A DNA stretch of 64,000 nt. It comes from Pteria penguin. Its lineage: Eukaryota; Mollusca; Bivalvia; Pterioida; Pteriidae. Positions 43,331 through 54,540 of the stretch are shown here, piece by piece; within the stretch, counting starts at the first letter, position 1, and every line of letters begins with the position of its first letter. The stretch is from assembly GCA_035048485.1 (NCBI GenBank), contig CM068586.1, positions 47,875,715 through 47,939,714 on the forward strand, written 5' to 3'. A program made the position numbers and the translations under genes. The notes below the pieces were generated by a model. It ran no database searches and was not told where the DNA came from. It was given only the letters and a program-made list of their open reading frames with translations.

Positions 43331-43387
43331 ACCAATGTGCATATGGGCATTACATTAGTAAAGTAGGTTCGATTCCTACCATTGGTT
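43331..43387 (+). other. Compact tRNA-like fold
   Basis: ACCAATG (43331-43337) pairs perfectly with CATTGGT (43380-43386). Next to it is a perfect T arm GTAGG-TTCGATT-CCTAC (43363-43379). Only 25 nt remain between acceptor and T arm, too few for both D and anticodon arms. It may be a truncated tRNA pseudogene or a mitochondrial-type tRNA relic. It lies inside the TIR transposon. No intact tRNA is claimed. Confidence 0.4.
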
Positions 43388-44626
43388 TCATGTTGAGGGA
43401 TTGATTTCATTTCTTTCATAAAATGGTACACAAATAGATGTATAGGGTAATTCCCATAGGGAAATATAAATGTCATCTTTTAGCTGCAGCATGTATGGGT
43501 ATGTGTTGGGTTATGAGCAGGATATTATAAATATATATTATGGTTATCTTTTAAATTCTATTGGACACAAACACAGTGTGTGTACATTCATCATACAATC
43601 AATGCATCAAAAAGTTAATAATTACTGTATTAACTAATGCATGTACAAGTAACTTGTAAGGATTATAAACTTAAAAACAAATTTATTCATCTACAGACAT
43701 TTCATCCCTCTGTATTATTTCAAATTCAAGAATATTTGTAAATCAATTTAATTCAAATCAAGTAGTTTTTTTTAAATATTTGGATAATACATTTTAGAAT
43801 AGTTGCAAATTTATTTTTTTAATTTGGTGTTTTTGCAATACAGAGTTATTTCCCATTTGTGCAGGCATCTGACGTCATGATTATTGTGAAGTCATATATT
43901 TCATTATGAAAGCATTATTTTTATCTTTTTGTTTCCCATAATTTTCATCAGATTTCATTTCATCATATTTTATATTTTAATGCATATGTAAATGAGAGCA
44001 GGAATTTTATACATTTTCAATTTCAGTTAGCGAAAGAGATGGACACATAACATTAAAAAATTCACATGATTATTAGCATCAGATTCAGGGTCAGCTTTAT
44101 CTTACAAGAAGTCAGTGTTGTGACTTAGTAGTTTGACCCTAAAGGACATACAAATCATGAGAGTCCAGAAAGATCCATCCTTGTGGATCAACATATCTGC
44201 TATGTTGGACTTTTATTTTGGCAAATTCCTTACATCAATGGAAAAAAAATTGTCTGAAAAAAAGAGAGGGATAAGGAAAGAATAAGAATTAATAATTCAT
44301 ACATGTATTATGAAATATCTTTAAAAATGATTTAAAGTCTTAAAACAGTTCAAATGAAAAATTACTTATCTTCTTTTGATAATTTCATTTTTATATAATA
44401 ATATCTTAAAATATTTTTCCTAAATTAACTTTGTAAAGTACAGTTACCATTTTTATTTTGTTTTAGTATATCCTACCTAATTATGACCTTATAGTGATTG
44501 AATCAGATATCACATCATTATCTACTATGTAAGTTTTTTTTAAATTAATTAATAGTATCTTTAAAGTAGAACCATATTTCATTGGATTAGATAATATAAA
44601 ACAAACGACGTTCATGTTTCACTTAC

Positions 44627-44813
44627 CATAAGTTTCTTTGTATAGTCATTACAACCAGCTGAGGAGCATGCATTTTGGTATCTATGGTCATCACACTTTG
44701 ATGAAAGTTGATACATGCTAATATCTTCTACCTTGAATCCAATTTCATTCTCATCTGGTAGAGTTCCCTCATTTTGACAGGAAACTGTTTCCTTTGGTTT
44801 GATCCTACATCTT
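44627..44813 (-). CDS. Candidate exon inside TIR transposon
   Basis: The acceptor TTTTCCTATAG|AAGATG and a consensus donor CTTATG|GTAAGTGAA bound an open 187-bp stretch reading RRCRIKPKETVSCQNEGTLP, IGFKVEDISMYQLSSKCDD and NACSSAGCNDYTKKLM. It contains several Cys residues. I do not recognise the family. Position and strand fit a transposon-encoded gene running leftwards from 46097. Confidence 0.4.
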
Positions 44814-46001
44814 CTATAGGAAAACATTAATTGATATCATTATAATTTATATGTTTATAATATTAGTTTGTGCCTCTACTTCTTTGTTTGTGATGTATGT
44901 CAATCCTCATCTACCATGATATGGAGCCTCAGTTTATTTTGTTTCATCTCATCATCATGGTATCCACAGGGTTAGAATCAATGACCCTTCAATTATAAAC
45001 CAAGCACCTTGCATTATTACCCTTGCAGACTCCATTGTAATTTGTATTCACTATATTTGTTATATATAATCATAAATAAAAGATTTTAGTATAAAAGGAT
45101 AAATACATATATACTAGGTATACACATCAGATTAGCTAAAAAATGAAAAAATATCTTCATTTATCATTGTATTTGCATTCTAGAAGTCTCTAGGACAATG
45201 ATGTATTTCCAAAAAAATTCTCAAAAGCATGGTTCAAAGTAAATCATATACATGTAATCACAAACATAACCTTGTTTAAAAAATACATTTTTACTAAATG
45301 CTTTTGAAAGGTAATTTAGCTCTTGGGGTGTACACTTCAGTGAAATATACTGCTTTAGAATAACAGAAGATGATCGGCCATTATCATTATTCCCGTCTTT
45401 AAAATGGCAACTACATAGCTGATCATTATGAGTATAATGCCTGTCTTCTCTCTTAAAGATGAGTCACAAAATACAAAAATGTTCATTCCTATTTAATAGT
45501 TGAATATATATATATATATATATCATTTGTTTCATTTTTGTTTTTGAATCATGTCACAATATATCATTTAGCATTTCGTTGCATTTAGGATGAGTGCTAA
45601 TATACAAGCAATCCTATCCAATCTTGTCTGAGCTACTACATGTATTAATTTATATAGTATTGAGTGATTAGATTATTCAGGCCATCACAGATCTAGGCTA
45701 GTTACCTGAATCATGATAGTTTCAGTAGGTAGTTTTGTTTGAGTGGTCAGTCAGAAGAGGAATAACTGATGGGTAAAATGTGATATATGCTCTACACGGC
45801 AATACAGCAATAATGGGTAAGAAAGTGATATATTGCATAGTAGTATATCCATTGCCTTTTAAAAAGCTAAACTAAGAAGTGGGGGGAAAAGAGATAAACT
45901 TCAAATAATAAGTTTAGTCTTTACATCCCGTCATTCCTGGCCGGTTTAGTTATCACAACTAACATGCTGTACATGTATTAATATTTTTTATATTTACTTA
46001 C

Positions 46002-46097
46002 CTACACCTTTGATTACACTGGCGTCTCTCCTGGAAACAAGCTACAAGTGCTTATTCCTCCAATTTCAATGAGTACAAACGCGAAACAATAGACCAT
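46002..46097 (-). CDS. Candidate first exon of transposon gene
   Basis: ATG at 46097-46095 just inside the right TIR starts MVYCFAFVLIEIGG... and reaches a strong donor (GGTGTAG|GTAAGTAAAT) at 46002. The frame from this ATG hits TAA before the donor, so either a frameshift is present or another start is used. The MVYCFAF-then-Cys beginning recalls THAP zinc-finger starts in DNA transposases, but too little remains to claim it. Confidence 0.25.
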
Positions 46098-46202
46098 CTT
46101 TACCAAGCAATGAGTTTTTAATGACGCATTAAACCGATGTACCCGGAAATGATGAAGTGACGGTAAAGAGAAAACCAAATCCGTGCGAGACTTACCGACC
46201 CT

Positions 46203-46445
46203 ATTATTATCCGTGTTAGACTTTCCACATGTATTTTCACTCTGGCATGTGATCACCCCAGAAAGGTTACGGTATTAATTTAATTTGAGTACCATTCATG
46301 TTCTCAAATGTATCCTCAGCCATAGACCATCCATTACGATCATGGCGCACTGACATCTCAGTAACACGAAAGGTGGGAGCGCGAAGAATCGTTCCATTTA
46401 GACGTCCTGGATAAATGTCACGTAGCGTTTAGAAATAATAGATAA
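46203..46445. repeat. Segmental duplication, copy 2 (end part)
   Basis: Resumes homology with 2446-2615 (TATTATTATCCGTGTT, CTCTGGCATGTGATCACNCC, TAGAAATAATAGATNAGAAA) directly after the transposon. Confidence 0.85.
46225..46425 (-). pseudogene. Decayed oxidase exon 1 relic
   Basis: On the minus strand it keeps the region around the FAD loop (HDRNGW in place of HDYNGRS), plus the upstream ACGTCC and downstream CTCTGGCATGTGATC blocks of exon 1. More complete than its duplicate at 2455-2600, which has internal deletions. Confidence 0.7.
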
Positions 46446-46479
46446 GAAATGTTGTTTAACCACGCTAATTGAAAGGCGT

Positions 46480-46560
46480 TTGTTACTTTAATTGACCGTC
46501 CTAAGTCGGTATCGTAAACGCAGTACAATTGAATATTTTTGTAATGTTTTTCCGTGTATA
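46480..46560 (+). mobile_element. Short Naiad-tail fragment
   Basis: TTGACCGTCCTAAGTCGGTA, ATCGTAAACGCAGTACAAT and ATTTTTGTAATG match 32325-32385 of the Naiad element in the same order. The 3' terminus is missing or altered. Confidence 0.7.
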
Positions 46561-46961
46561 TTCTACCATTATCATGTTTTTGTGAATGCCCATGGTAATT
46601 TGTGTCATACAGCTTTGTTTTCTCTTTCAGAATTTGTATGAATCGAAAGACCCAATTCCTTTACTGGCAGATCAGACTTAAGGAAATGGACGGTTAGATT
46701 TCTCTATTGGTATCTCTGAACTGAGGGTTCGATATAGACTTGCAACCAACCCCCCCCCCCCTTTCCCACAGAACCCCTACAGGAATTATATATACAAAAT
46801 AAACGAAATATCAGAATAATCACATTTTCAATATATTTCTGTAAGCGCTTTCGCTTTATACAAGCTCTTTAGACGGAATAACTAACTAATAGTTATACTA
46901 TGACGTCATGTTGTTTTGTCGTCATGGTGACTAAGGACAGTTTGTTATTTTAGTAAACCGA

Positions 46962-47300
46962 TTACTTTCTATTAAGATTCAGTTTCAAAATTTCTGTGAA
47001 ATAGTTTTCTTTTGCTCTTCTTAGGCTTTCGTCATCATTCCGTATTTTGTAGAATGGAAAAATTCTAAACTTTCCCTTGCCACATATCTCAAAATGTTCT
47101 GAACATGGGTTGTTCCGTATTGACGAGTCTCTGATTTGCTGTTTATGTACTTGGACCATGTCAATAAGTTTGCCAGTCTTTCCTATGTAAATGTCATAAC
47201 ATTCGGGACACGTAGCACAGTAAATCAAATAAAGGGAATTAAAGTTCAGACTTTAATTAGGTATGAGAATTTTACCCGATTTAAGAGTTTTTGAATGGAA
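46962..47300 (-). pseudogene. GIY-YIG endonuclease fragment
   Basis: The minus strand reads LIYCATCPECYDIYIGKTGK, then VHKQQIRDSSIRNNPCSEHF and FPFYKIRNDDESLRRAKENY, ending FTEILKLNLNRK and a stop at 46962. It has the IY...YIG core, the H-x-Q-Q-I block and a C-terminal Glu/Arg/Lys part typical of retroelement GIY-YIG nucleases. No RT is attached within 3 kb, so it is a detached 3' piece of an element in which the nuclease is C-terminal. The frame upstream (SGKILIPN) stops at TAA near 47256. Confidence 0.75.
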
Positions 47301-48430
47301 TCCTATGTTTTGTATAGCAATTTGAAGCTTAGGATTAATGCTTTATAACAAGAAAGACAAACAAAACAGAAATTGATTGCATGATGAATTACTCTATGAT
47401 CATGCATGTCATCACCACATCATAGGCCTCGTCTCGTCGGAACAACTTAAATATTTGGCAGATTTATAGGAAATAACGATAATATTTTAAACATGCATAG
47501 TTAAAGTATTGCTTCTCTTTCCGACGAGCATGCATCAGATATCCCATAAGAAGCAGGAAACAGATCAAAAGTTAGCCGAAAAGTAGGTGTAAAAGGACAT
47601 ATTCAGATGCTGGTGATTAAAGTTTTAGGTGACATTATTTCTAAAATCAGTCTTCCGCTTGCTTTACACCATAGCATCCTAGGAATTTTGAACTCGCTCA
47701 GCCTGGATCTGCTCATACAGTCATGCGCACATATGATGATCTATTCTAGGATGGTTGAATTTGAATTTATGACCGCATGTTTCAGTGCATGTAGTATATA
47801 TCCAACTATATTAAAATGTCACCTATGTAAAACAATGAAAACAACAACCATGCATTATCCGGGTTGAAGCTATAGGAAAAGTAAAAGAAACTGTATGCAA
47901 ATATGGAAAACCACAAAGGAGAACGGAACACATAAGTAAAACTGCTATAGTTGTCGCTCTTTGTTCCTGTCATGGATTCATACGATTATATGTCTTAAAT
48001 ATTATGTATTTCGACGGAATATTTTAGAATCGGTTACCTTTTTTCCAATATTCGTTACTCATTAATTACTTTAAACAGTATTTATTGATTAGAATGCATA
48101 GGAAATGTTTACAAACAGCAAAAGATCAGGATTGGGCAACAAGAAAATTCTTATATAAAGCCCTCTCCTTGAAGTCAATTTACATAGATATAAACAAGTG
48201 CCGACATCATTAAATACAAACATAAAATAAACTGTTTATGCTTTTTATAAAGGAAAAAAATATATAGTTAGAAGGTCTTAATAAGATGTGAATTCTTTCA
48301 TTTATAGAATATATGTTGATACGTGTACCCATATAAACATACACACACATATACATAAACATATATACAGTGTGCAACTATATACATATACACAACTATG
48401 TACATTTGTACATATGGACCAACATAAATA
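47300..48430. other. Stretch without recognised genes
   Basis: AT-rich; the open frame at 47607-47867 is unrecognised and lacks supporting signals. Short CA/TA-rich stretches occur at 48335-48400. Confidence 0.45.
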
Positions 48431-48702
48431 AGCCGGCGTGGCCTAGTGGTATCGCGTCGGACTCCTGATCGGGAGGCCGGGGTTCGAGTCCTGCTCTGGT
48501 CATGCCGGTGTCATGTCTTTCGGATGAGACAGTAAAAACCGAGGCCCCGTGTCGTGGTATGCATGACACGTTACAGATCCCTCACTGCTTCGGGTGGGTA
48601 CGTTGCAAAGGTCAAAATTTGTATGTCCCGCATCAGGCAGATGCCGTTACCATATACGTGAAATATTCGTGGTGTGACGTAAAACAAAAATCAATCAATC
48701 AA
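48431..48702 (+). mobile_element. Full-length tRNA-SINE with perfect 12-bp target duplication
   Basis: The head GCCGGCGTGGCCTAGTGGTA, B box GGTTCGAGTCC, body TTTCGGATGAGACAGTAAAA and tail CAAAAATCAATCAATC are intact. Flanked by exact CCAACATAAATA at 48419-48430 and 48703-48714. The cleanest SINE copy in the window, so probably the youngest. Confidence 0.95.
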
Positions 48703-50549
48703 CCAACATAAATAGTCCAATGCATACAGTGTACATGTATATGCATAATGATATGTATAAATGATCAGGGATAGAACGAAAGAGGTTGAAGAAAAGCAGG
48801 CTTTGTGAATTAAATGAACTACAAATCAAAGTAATCTTTTACTGTCTTTTATATATTTATGAACTATACTGAAGATATGCTCATTGACACTTTTAACTAT
48901 AGGGAGGACAGCCCTTTAGCAGGATTTCGGAATTATAATTGATACTCAAAGTTGAAAGTGTATACAATCTAATATTGTTGAGAAACCCGCATTCTAAAAG
49001 GAAATGATGTGCTGTTTCAACCTCTCCACATTGACACAGGTTGTTTTCGGAAACATGATTCTCACAGAGATCCGCGTTCAGAGAGCTGCAGCCTAATCTT
49101 AAATGAGTGTGAAGTATTTGGAATTTCCTTTCACCATAATAATAATATTTGGCACCTTATTACTGTTACGGTTTGGATAATTTTTGAATGAGTATAGAGA
49201 ATTAAGATTTCTTATGTTTTGTGGCAGGGAGTTCCAGTTACTCAGTTTCTGGAATGAAAGAATTTTTGTGGTTAGATGTGCGTGAGAATGGAATTTAGAA
49301 ATTGTCTGATGATCTCAGGGTTCTTTGAGTAGCTTCAAACACTTGAAGGGACCATAGTACAAAGATATGTAGGAGTCTGTTAGTGCACCATTTTATAAAA
49401 AAAGTTGTTAGTCTGTGTTTGTAACGTCTGTTTTGTAATGTGTCCCAACCTGTTTCCTTTAGAATATCAGCTTTTGAACAAGACCTTGTAGCTTAAGTAA
49501 TCAACCTTCCGGCTTCAATTTGGATATCTTCAATTTCAAGACTTTCTGTCAGTAAGCAGTTATCCCAAATAACATCCCCATACGCAAGAATTGGCCTAAT
49601 GTACGAAAAGTATATAATTTCTAAAGTTTTTCTATCAAGCTGATACTTTAAAGTACGTAACAGGTTTATAGGTTTCCATGCTTTGGATGTTATGTCGTGA
49701 ATGTGTTCGTGCAAGATGTGTTCAATGTTATGCCTAGATGTTTGTGTGTTGTGACGTTTTTAATGGGTGTGTTGTTCATATCTAAGGGTGTGTGTGAGAT
49801 TTGTTCTTTTTTCGGCTTAGTATACTTTCTTCTGTTTTGTTGGGATTGAAATTAACTAGCCATTGTAGTGACCAAGCATGGATTTTATGTAGATCTGAGT
49901 TTAACATGTTGGCTGCTGCATCGGGATTTTCTACTGTAATGTTCAAAGATGTGTCATCTGCAAAAAGTCTAATATTTGTGCTAATTTCGTTAACAATATC
50001 ATTAATATAAACGAGAAATAGAAGAGGCCCAAGTATGGACCCCTGGGGAACTCCGGCTTTTACAGTTTTATACTCAGAAAAGCTTCATTCTAGGGCAACT
50101 CTCTGAACGCGATCACTTAAATAGCTTTTAAACCATGAGAGTAGGGGACCAGTGACACCCATTCGCCTAAGTTTGAATAGCAGACCCCTATGCTACACCC
50201 TGTCAAAAGCCTTGCTAATGTCACAGAACACAGCTCTTACTTTTTTTTTCTTTACCATCATCCAAGGCCCTGGAGAATGTGTCATAGAGATAAACTAGTT
50301 GATATACACAGGAATCATTAGGGGTGAAACCAGATTGGACCGGAGTAATTAGCTTATGAGTATGCAAGTAATTATAGAAATGTTTAAAAATACATTTTTC
50401 AAAAAGCTTCGAGACACAGCTAAGAAAAGATATTGGTCTATAATTAGATGGGTCAGATTTGTCACCTTTCTTATGTACTGGACTCACTTTAGCGGATTTC
50501 CATCTTTCAGGGAAGCAAGATTCAGATAAAGAATAGTTAAAGATTTTAA

Positions 50550-52220
50550 TTAAGTATGGTGCAAGTACCATAGATCCTTCTTTGAGGGATTAATCAAGTC
50601 TGGTCCACTAGATTTAGATGTTTTTATGAGAGATAAGGAGTCAATAACATCTTTCTCAGTAATATGTATAATATTCAAACAGGAGGGAGCAAGTATATCA
50701 AACGGAGGAAGGGAAGCGTGGCTGTCATCTATGCTACTCTGTTCACAAAAATAGTTATTTAGGATATTGGCTTTCGCGGAAGGCAAATTATATTGTTTGT
50801 TTTCCTTCACTAATGTGGGAAATTCACTAGAAATATTGGATTTTAAGAACTGTTTGGTGACCTTCCACCATTGTTTTGGATAAAGGTTACCATTTTGCAA
50901 ATATTTAGTAAGTTTCTTACAATGATTAATTTTAGATTCACGTATTAAAAAAATAACTTTGTTTCTAGCTGTACGAAACTCAGCCCAGTCAGTTGAGAAA
51001 ATTCTGATAAATTTACGAATATCATTGTGTATCCATTGTGGGTCAGTAGGATGAATGGTTACCACTTTATTAGGTATAAATGATTTGGCCGAATCCATTA
51101 TGTTTGATGATAACTTATCAATACATTCATCAAGTGATAGATTGTGGGTATTCCAATCATGATTACTTAAGTTATCTCTGTATAAATCAAAATCAGCTTG
51201 ATCATAGAGCCAAGTGTGCCTTTTAAAGGTAGAGTGAACAGTTTTTGCAATATGAGTTGAGTAGTATACAGCATGATGGTCACTACAAAAGGGATCAAGA
51301 GTACCATTATTTGTACAATTCATGGTGTCAGTGGTAAAGACAAGATCTATCAAAGATGATGAATTATCAATTACACGTGTTGAAGACTTGATGGGTTGAT
51401 TTAAGTTGAAAGAATTTATGATGTGTCTAATATTTTGAGATTTAGAGAGGTCAAAGAGGTATTCATTAAAATCACCTAGCAAGATTAAATTGCTGGATAC
51501 AATGTTAGCCTGTTCGATAGATAGTTCAGCTAACTGCCATTCACTGAATCTAGGATGCTGATAAAACGTTCTTATTGGAATTTTGACATTAGAAAGATTT
51601 ATTTCAAACCATATAACTTCAATATTTGGTAAAATCAAGTCACTTCTGTATGTAAAGGGAATATTACTTTTAACATAGACGGCCACGCCTCCACCATTAC
51701 GATTTCTATCAAGGCGGATGGGGTCCTGATGGCAAGGGATTCTGATTGAGTTGTTATCTATGGTGTCATCTAGCCAGGTTTCACTTACAGTTATAATGTC
51801 GAAATGAATTGGTTCCGTGGCTAAGATGTCAATTCTATTTGGTAGACTTTGAACGTTGATGTGACAAATGGAGAGTTCTTTAAGTTTGATTGAAGGATCA
51901 TAGTCAGATGGCCCGAGGTTTGATTCAATATCGCCACATAGGATGAGTAAGATAGAGATGATATCAACAAAGATAAAATGAGAATGTTGATTTGGGATAT
52001 AATGGAATTTCAACAGTTTACTACATGTATGGAAATATTCAGCTAATAATATCTTATGTGATATAAACAATAACAGCATGATGCAAACACCCACAGCATG
52101 GTAGCTATGGTTTAGCAATGCAGGGATAGTATCACTATAATTTAAGTTTACACTTTTTGGCATTCTAGCCCTCGGATAGTGACCACCCACCCTAGCGCTG
52201 TAGAGATCAATATCTATCAA
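50550..52220 (-). CDS. LINE endonuclease and linker ORF (556 codons)
   Basis: An N-terminal hydrophobic segment (VGVCIMLLLFISHKILLAEY) and a second one before DIESNLGP precede the endonuclease: CHINVQSLPNRIDIL, TVSETWLDD (catalytic Glu), RNGGGVAVYVKS, LLGDFNEYLFD (catalytic Asp and Asn), and SDHHAVYYS (catalytic SDH). The linker includes the TSKSSGPDLIN start of the RT. The frame is lost just afterwards, near 50580, and continues as 50571-50221 in another frame. The catalytic residues look intact. Confidence 0.85.
   Translation of the reverse strand: MIDIDLYSARVGGHYPRARMPKSVNLNYSDTIPALLNHSYHAVGVCIMLLLFISHKILLAEYFHTCSKLLKFHYIPNQHSHFIFVDIISILLILCGDIESNLGPSDYDPSIKLKELSICHINVQSLPNRIDILATEPIHFDIITVSETWLDDTIDNNSIRIPCHQDPIRLDRNRNGGGVAVYVKSNIPFTYRSDLILPNIEVIWFEINLSNVKIPIRTFYQHPRFSEWQLAELSIEQANIVSSNLILLGDFNEYLFDLSKSQNIRHIINSFNLNQPIKSSTRVIDNSSSLIDLVFTTDTMNCTNNGTLDPFCSDHHAVYYSTHIAKTVHSTFKRHTWLYDQADFDLYRDNLSNHDWNTHNLSLDECIDKLSSNIMDSAKSFIPNKVVTIHPTDPQWIHNDIRKFIRIFSTDWAEFRTARNKVIFLIRESKINHCKKLTKYLQNGNLYPKQWWKVTKQFLKSNISSEFPTLVKENKQYNLPSAKANILNNYFCEQSSIDDSHASLPPFDILAPSCLNIIHITEKDVIDSLSLIKTSKSSGPDLINPSKKDLWYLHHT
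51910..51933 (-). other. Degenerate 2A-like peptide in LINE N-terminus
   Basis: LLILCGDIESNLGP matches the D-x-E-x-N-P-G-P ribosome-skipping consensus except that the first Pro is Leu. 2A-like peptides joined to signal-like hydrophobic segments are known from APE-type non-LTR retrotransposons. The change would be expected to abolish skipping. Confidence 0.65.
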
Positions 52221-52264
52221 TATTCAATTTTATCAATGAAGATGTCCTACAGAGCGAGAGCGGA

Positions 52265-52525
52265 GTGTCATCAAGCAAGTTTAAGACAGGTGAGCACATA
52301 CTTGTCACACTAAGAATACGGGATACAACCTCTTTAAATGGTGGTGATAACAGAATGAAAATGAAAAATAAAATACACCAAGAATTGGCAAATAGACAGG
52401 AACAGAAGCTTTCTGAGAAAGTTAAAGTGAAAGTAGATGTTACAACTCCAGGGTTTTCCCTGCAGTATAAACTTAAAGAAAAAAAGTATGTAAAAATAAA
52501 GTTAAGCATATTGCAAAAAATCTGA
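52265..52525 (+). CDS. Unidentified Lys-rich ORF, weak
   Basis: An 86-codon frame (MSSSKFKTGEHILVTLRIRD, HQELANRQEQKLSEKVKVKV) directly upstream of the LINE, on the opposite strand. A GTGAGC donor-like site lies just inside it at 52289. It has no recognised domain and may be chance. Confidence 0.2.
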   Translation: MSSSKFKTGEHILVTLRIRDTTSLNGGDNRMKMKNKIHQELANRQEQKLSEKVKVKVDVTTPGFSLQYKLKEKKYVKIKLSILQKI

Positions 52526-53000
52526 AAGACTTACAGATGTTTGGATACATTACACTTGATTGAATGGTGATGAAATAATCAGTTTAGACCTTCTCTGCAT
52601 CGCGTGTCGACCACAGTAGAAATGATCTAAAAAGAGACACGGCCATGCGCAGTAGAAGTCTGTACCTGGATAAACATGTAGCAAATATCCAGTAGTGCCT
52701 TTTACGGTTGATTTAATCTTATAGTCATATGATAAAGAAAATATTATGTATATATACTGGACATATTCAATACGTTTGCACATGAGATATAATGCTGCAG
52801 AAATGTGACTGATTGGCATGACGAGTTATGTTTAGAATAGGTGAATTCCACACGAGCGGGGCGTGATATATGATGTTTTAAAATTAATATCGTAATACGG
52901 TAAGAGAAAAGATTTGGCAGGGTCATGTAACATATAACTGGAAATGATGCCAGGCACTATTGTGATAAAGGAAACAATACATGATAATGAATGAAGGTAA
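52526..53000. other. Stretch without recognised genes
   Basis: Mixed sequence between LINE and Naiad fragment; no motif, repeat terminus or splice-supported frame seen. Confidence 0.4.
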
Positions 53001-53004
53001 GAAA

Positions 53005-53645
53005 GAAAAAAGAGGAGTTACTGGTTCAGTTATGTGGCAGAAATCACCATGGAGCTATACAATACATGAATATAAATAATATACTAGAACATATAACACA
53101 TTACAAAAATATTTGATTGTAGTGCAATTACGATACCGACTTAGGACGGTCATTTAATTTGACAAAAGCCAAACAAATGGTGTGGTTAACCGGTTTACGG
53201 GCCCACCTTCCCACTCACCGTAACAGCAGAACAATCAAACGACGTACACTTAAAAATTTATAAATAATCCTCCATTTAAAGAACAAGGGTCAACAGGTAT
53301 CGCATATTGAGAGGTCATAAAAATATAAACACGTAAGGTATTGTAAAACACATAATGGTATAAAAATATATGCGACATCAACATGATAAACCGTGCTCTG
53401 CCAGTCTGAAAGCGAGCTAAGACCCTAGATCTGTAGGAGTCCCGACTAACAGTCAGAGGGGACGAGGTTCAGGACCATGTCTCCTCTGAAAGAGGTTTGG
53501 ACAAGGCCCGTCATATAGTCCCCACCGCCATGTTAGTCAGCGTGCAACGTTCAAGTAAAAGTCTGCATAAGGCTGTAGAGGGGCCAAATACAAGACCTAT
53601 AGTCTTTTTGGTGATCTCAATATCATATTGTCTATTTAGAAGACG
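53005..53645 (-). mobile_element. Naiad 3' fragment, about 640 bp
   Basis: Reverse copy from the AAAAAAGAGGAGTTACTGG terminus to TTGTCTATTTAGAAGACG in the RT coding end. It keeps the ATGA, CCTCT/AGAGG and stem elements of the conserved block at 53475-53525. 5'-truncated. Confidence 0.92.
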
Positions 53646-54474
53646 TAAGTATCATTATTGTGAAGTTATTGTAGCAATATGCTCATATGTATATTTATAT
53701 GGATTAATTGCAAATAAACTGACAAAGGACACTAGCTGCACTACTGAATCATTACTAACCTTAACCCTTAGTCATATATATGTGGAGACACAGGAAAAAT
53801 CGAAGAAAGTGGTTTATTAGTGATATTTTCTGTCGAACAATGTATATCAAGTCTGAGATCTGCAATAATAACTTCTATAATCTTACGGAAAATATCTTCA
53901 AATAGAATTGAATTCTTTATAGGTAAGATTAAACGCTTTAAAACAAAGAGGCGATATAAATATCGTTTTTGTCTGAAGAGACATAACTTTTTGAAATGCA
54001 CAAAATTATAATGTATATATATGTTCTAATATTTATTATTTCTATTCGGATAAGTTGAGGAGTAACAACAAGAACGACCACACTCTATTGGAGTACGCAT
54101 TGTCAAGCACTTAACAATGTAAGACTACAGACCTCCGGTAAATTATGTCTGAAAAAACGACATGAAATCTCTTTTAATTAGTGTTAATTCTCCAAAAAAA
54201 CACGACTTGAAAATACATGCATGTGTTTTTTCCTTTAGTAATTTCATATTTGTGACATGACGCTATGTCAACTAATAACTATCGGAACTGTTCCATATTG
54301 TCTCCATTCCGGCATTTATTTGTATTTAGACTTTGAATATATATTGATGAGGTACTTATATTTAATGATCGAGATTTGAGGAAATGAAGAAAAATATCCT
54401 TATATGGTTTCTGATAAATTCAATTTTAAACTGTATAATTGCTCAAGAGGATCAAATACCAACATACAATGTTT

Positions 54475-54540
54475 TGTGTAGCTCCATGGTGAATTCTGCC
54501 ACATAACTGAGCCAATAACTCCTCCTTTTTCTTTCATTTG
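54475..54540 (+). mobile_element. Isolated Penelope-like 3' terminus
   Basis: TGTAGCTCCATGGTGAATTC ... CCACATAACTGAGCCAATAA ... CTCCTCCTTTTTCTTTCATT, with no coding or longer tail in front. The stretch 53646-54474 shows nothing recognisable. Confidence 0.8.

Larger units (their letters stand above)
41617..46202. mobile_element. 4.6-kb DNA transposon with 66-68-bp terminal inverted repeats
   Basis: Left end AGGGTCGCTAAGTCTCG and right end (inverted) AGGGTCGGTAAGTCTCG. The inverted match resumes at TTCCGGGTACATCG (41669-41682 and 46135-46148). AT is duplicated at 41615-41616 and 46203-46204. Removing element plus one AT gives CGATATTATTATCCG, exactly the uninterrupted sequence in copy 1 of the segmental duplication near 2438-2452. 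No intact transposase frame was found; two candidate minus-strand exons (46002-46097, 44627-44813) remain. A 2-bp AT duplication would suit the ISL2EU superfamily, which is inference. Confidence 0.85.
48890..52220 (-). mobile_element. Non-LTR (LINE) retrotransposon, APE-type, nearly full length
   Basis: On the minus strand, an AP-type endonuclease ORF (52220-50550) is followed by a reverse transcriptase and a C-terminal zinc-knuckle-like motif. RT hallmarks: KSAKVSPVHKKGDKSDPSNY, CDISKAFDRV (motif A), [14 protein letters not shown] (motif B) and FADDTSLNI (motif C). The C-terminus near 49000-49080 has LCQCGEVETAHHFLLECG in a shifted frame. Frame breaks near 50575, a TAG after FDRV, a TGA before SFSEY, and frameshifts after 49800 make it inactive. 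Both ends are approximate. Family: CR1/L2-like group by motif style, not certain. Confidence 0.85.

Noticed and set aside
46002..46097. THAP domain in the TIR transposon
   Set aside because: MVYCFAF is suggestive but the frame stops before the donor and the remaining Cys and His ligands cannot be placed.
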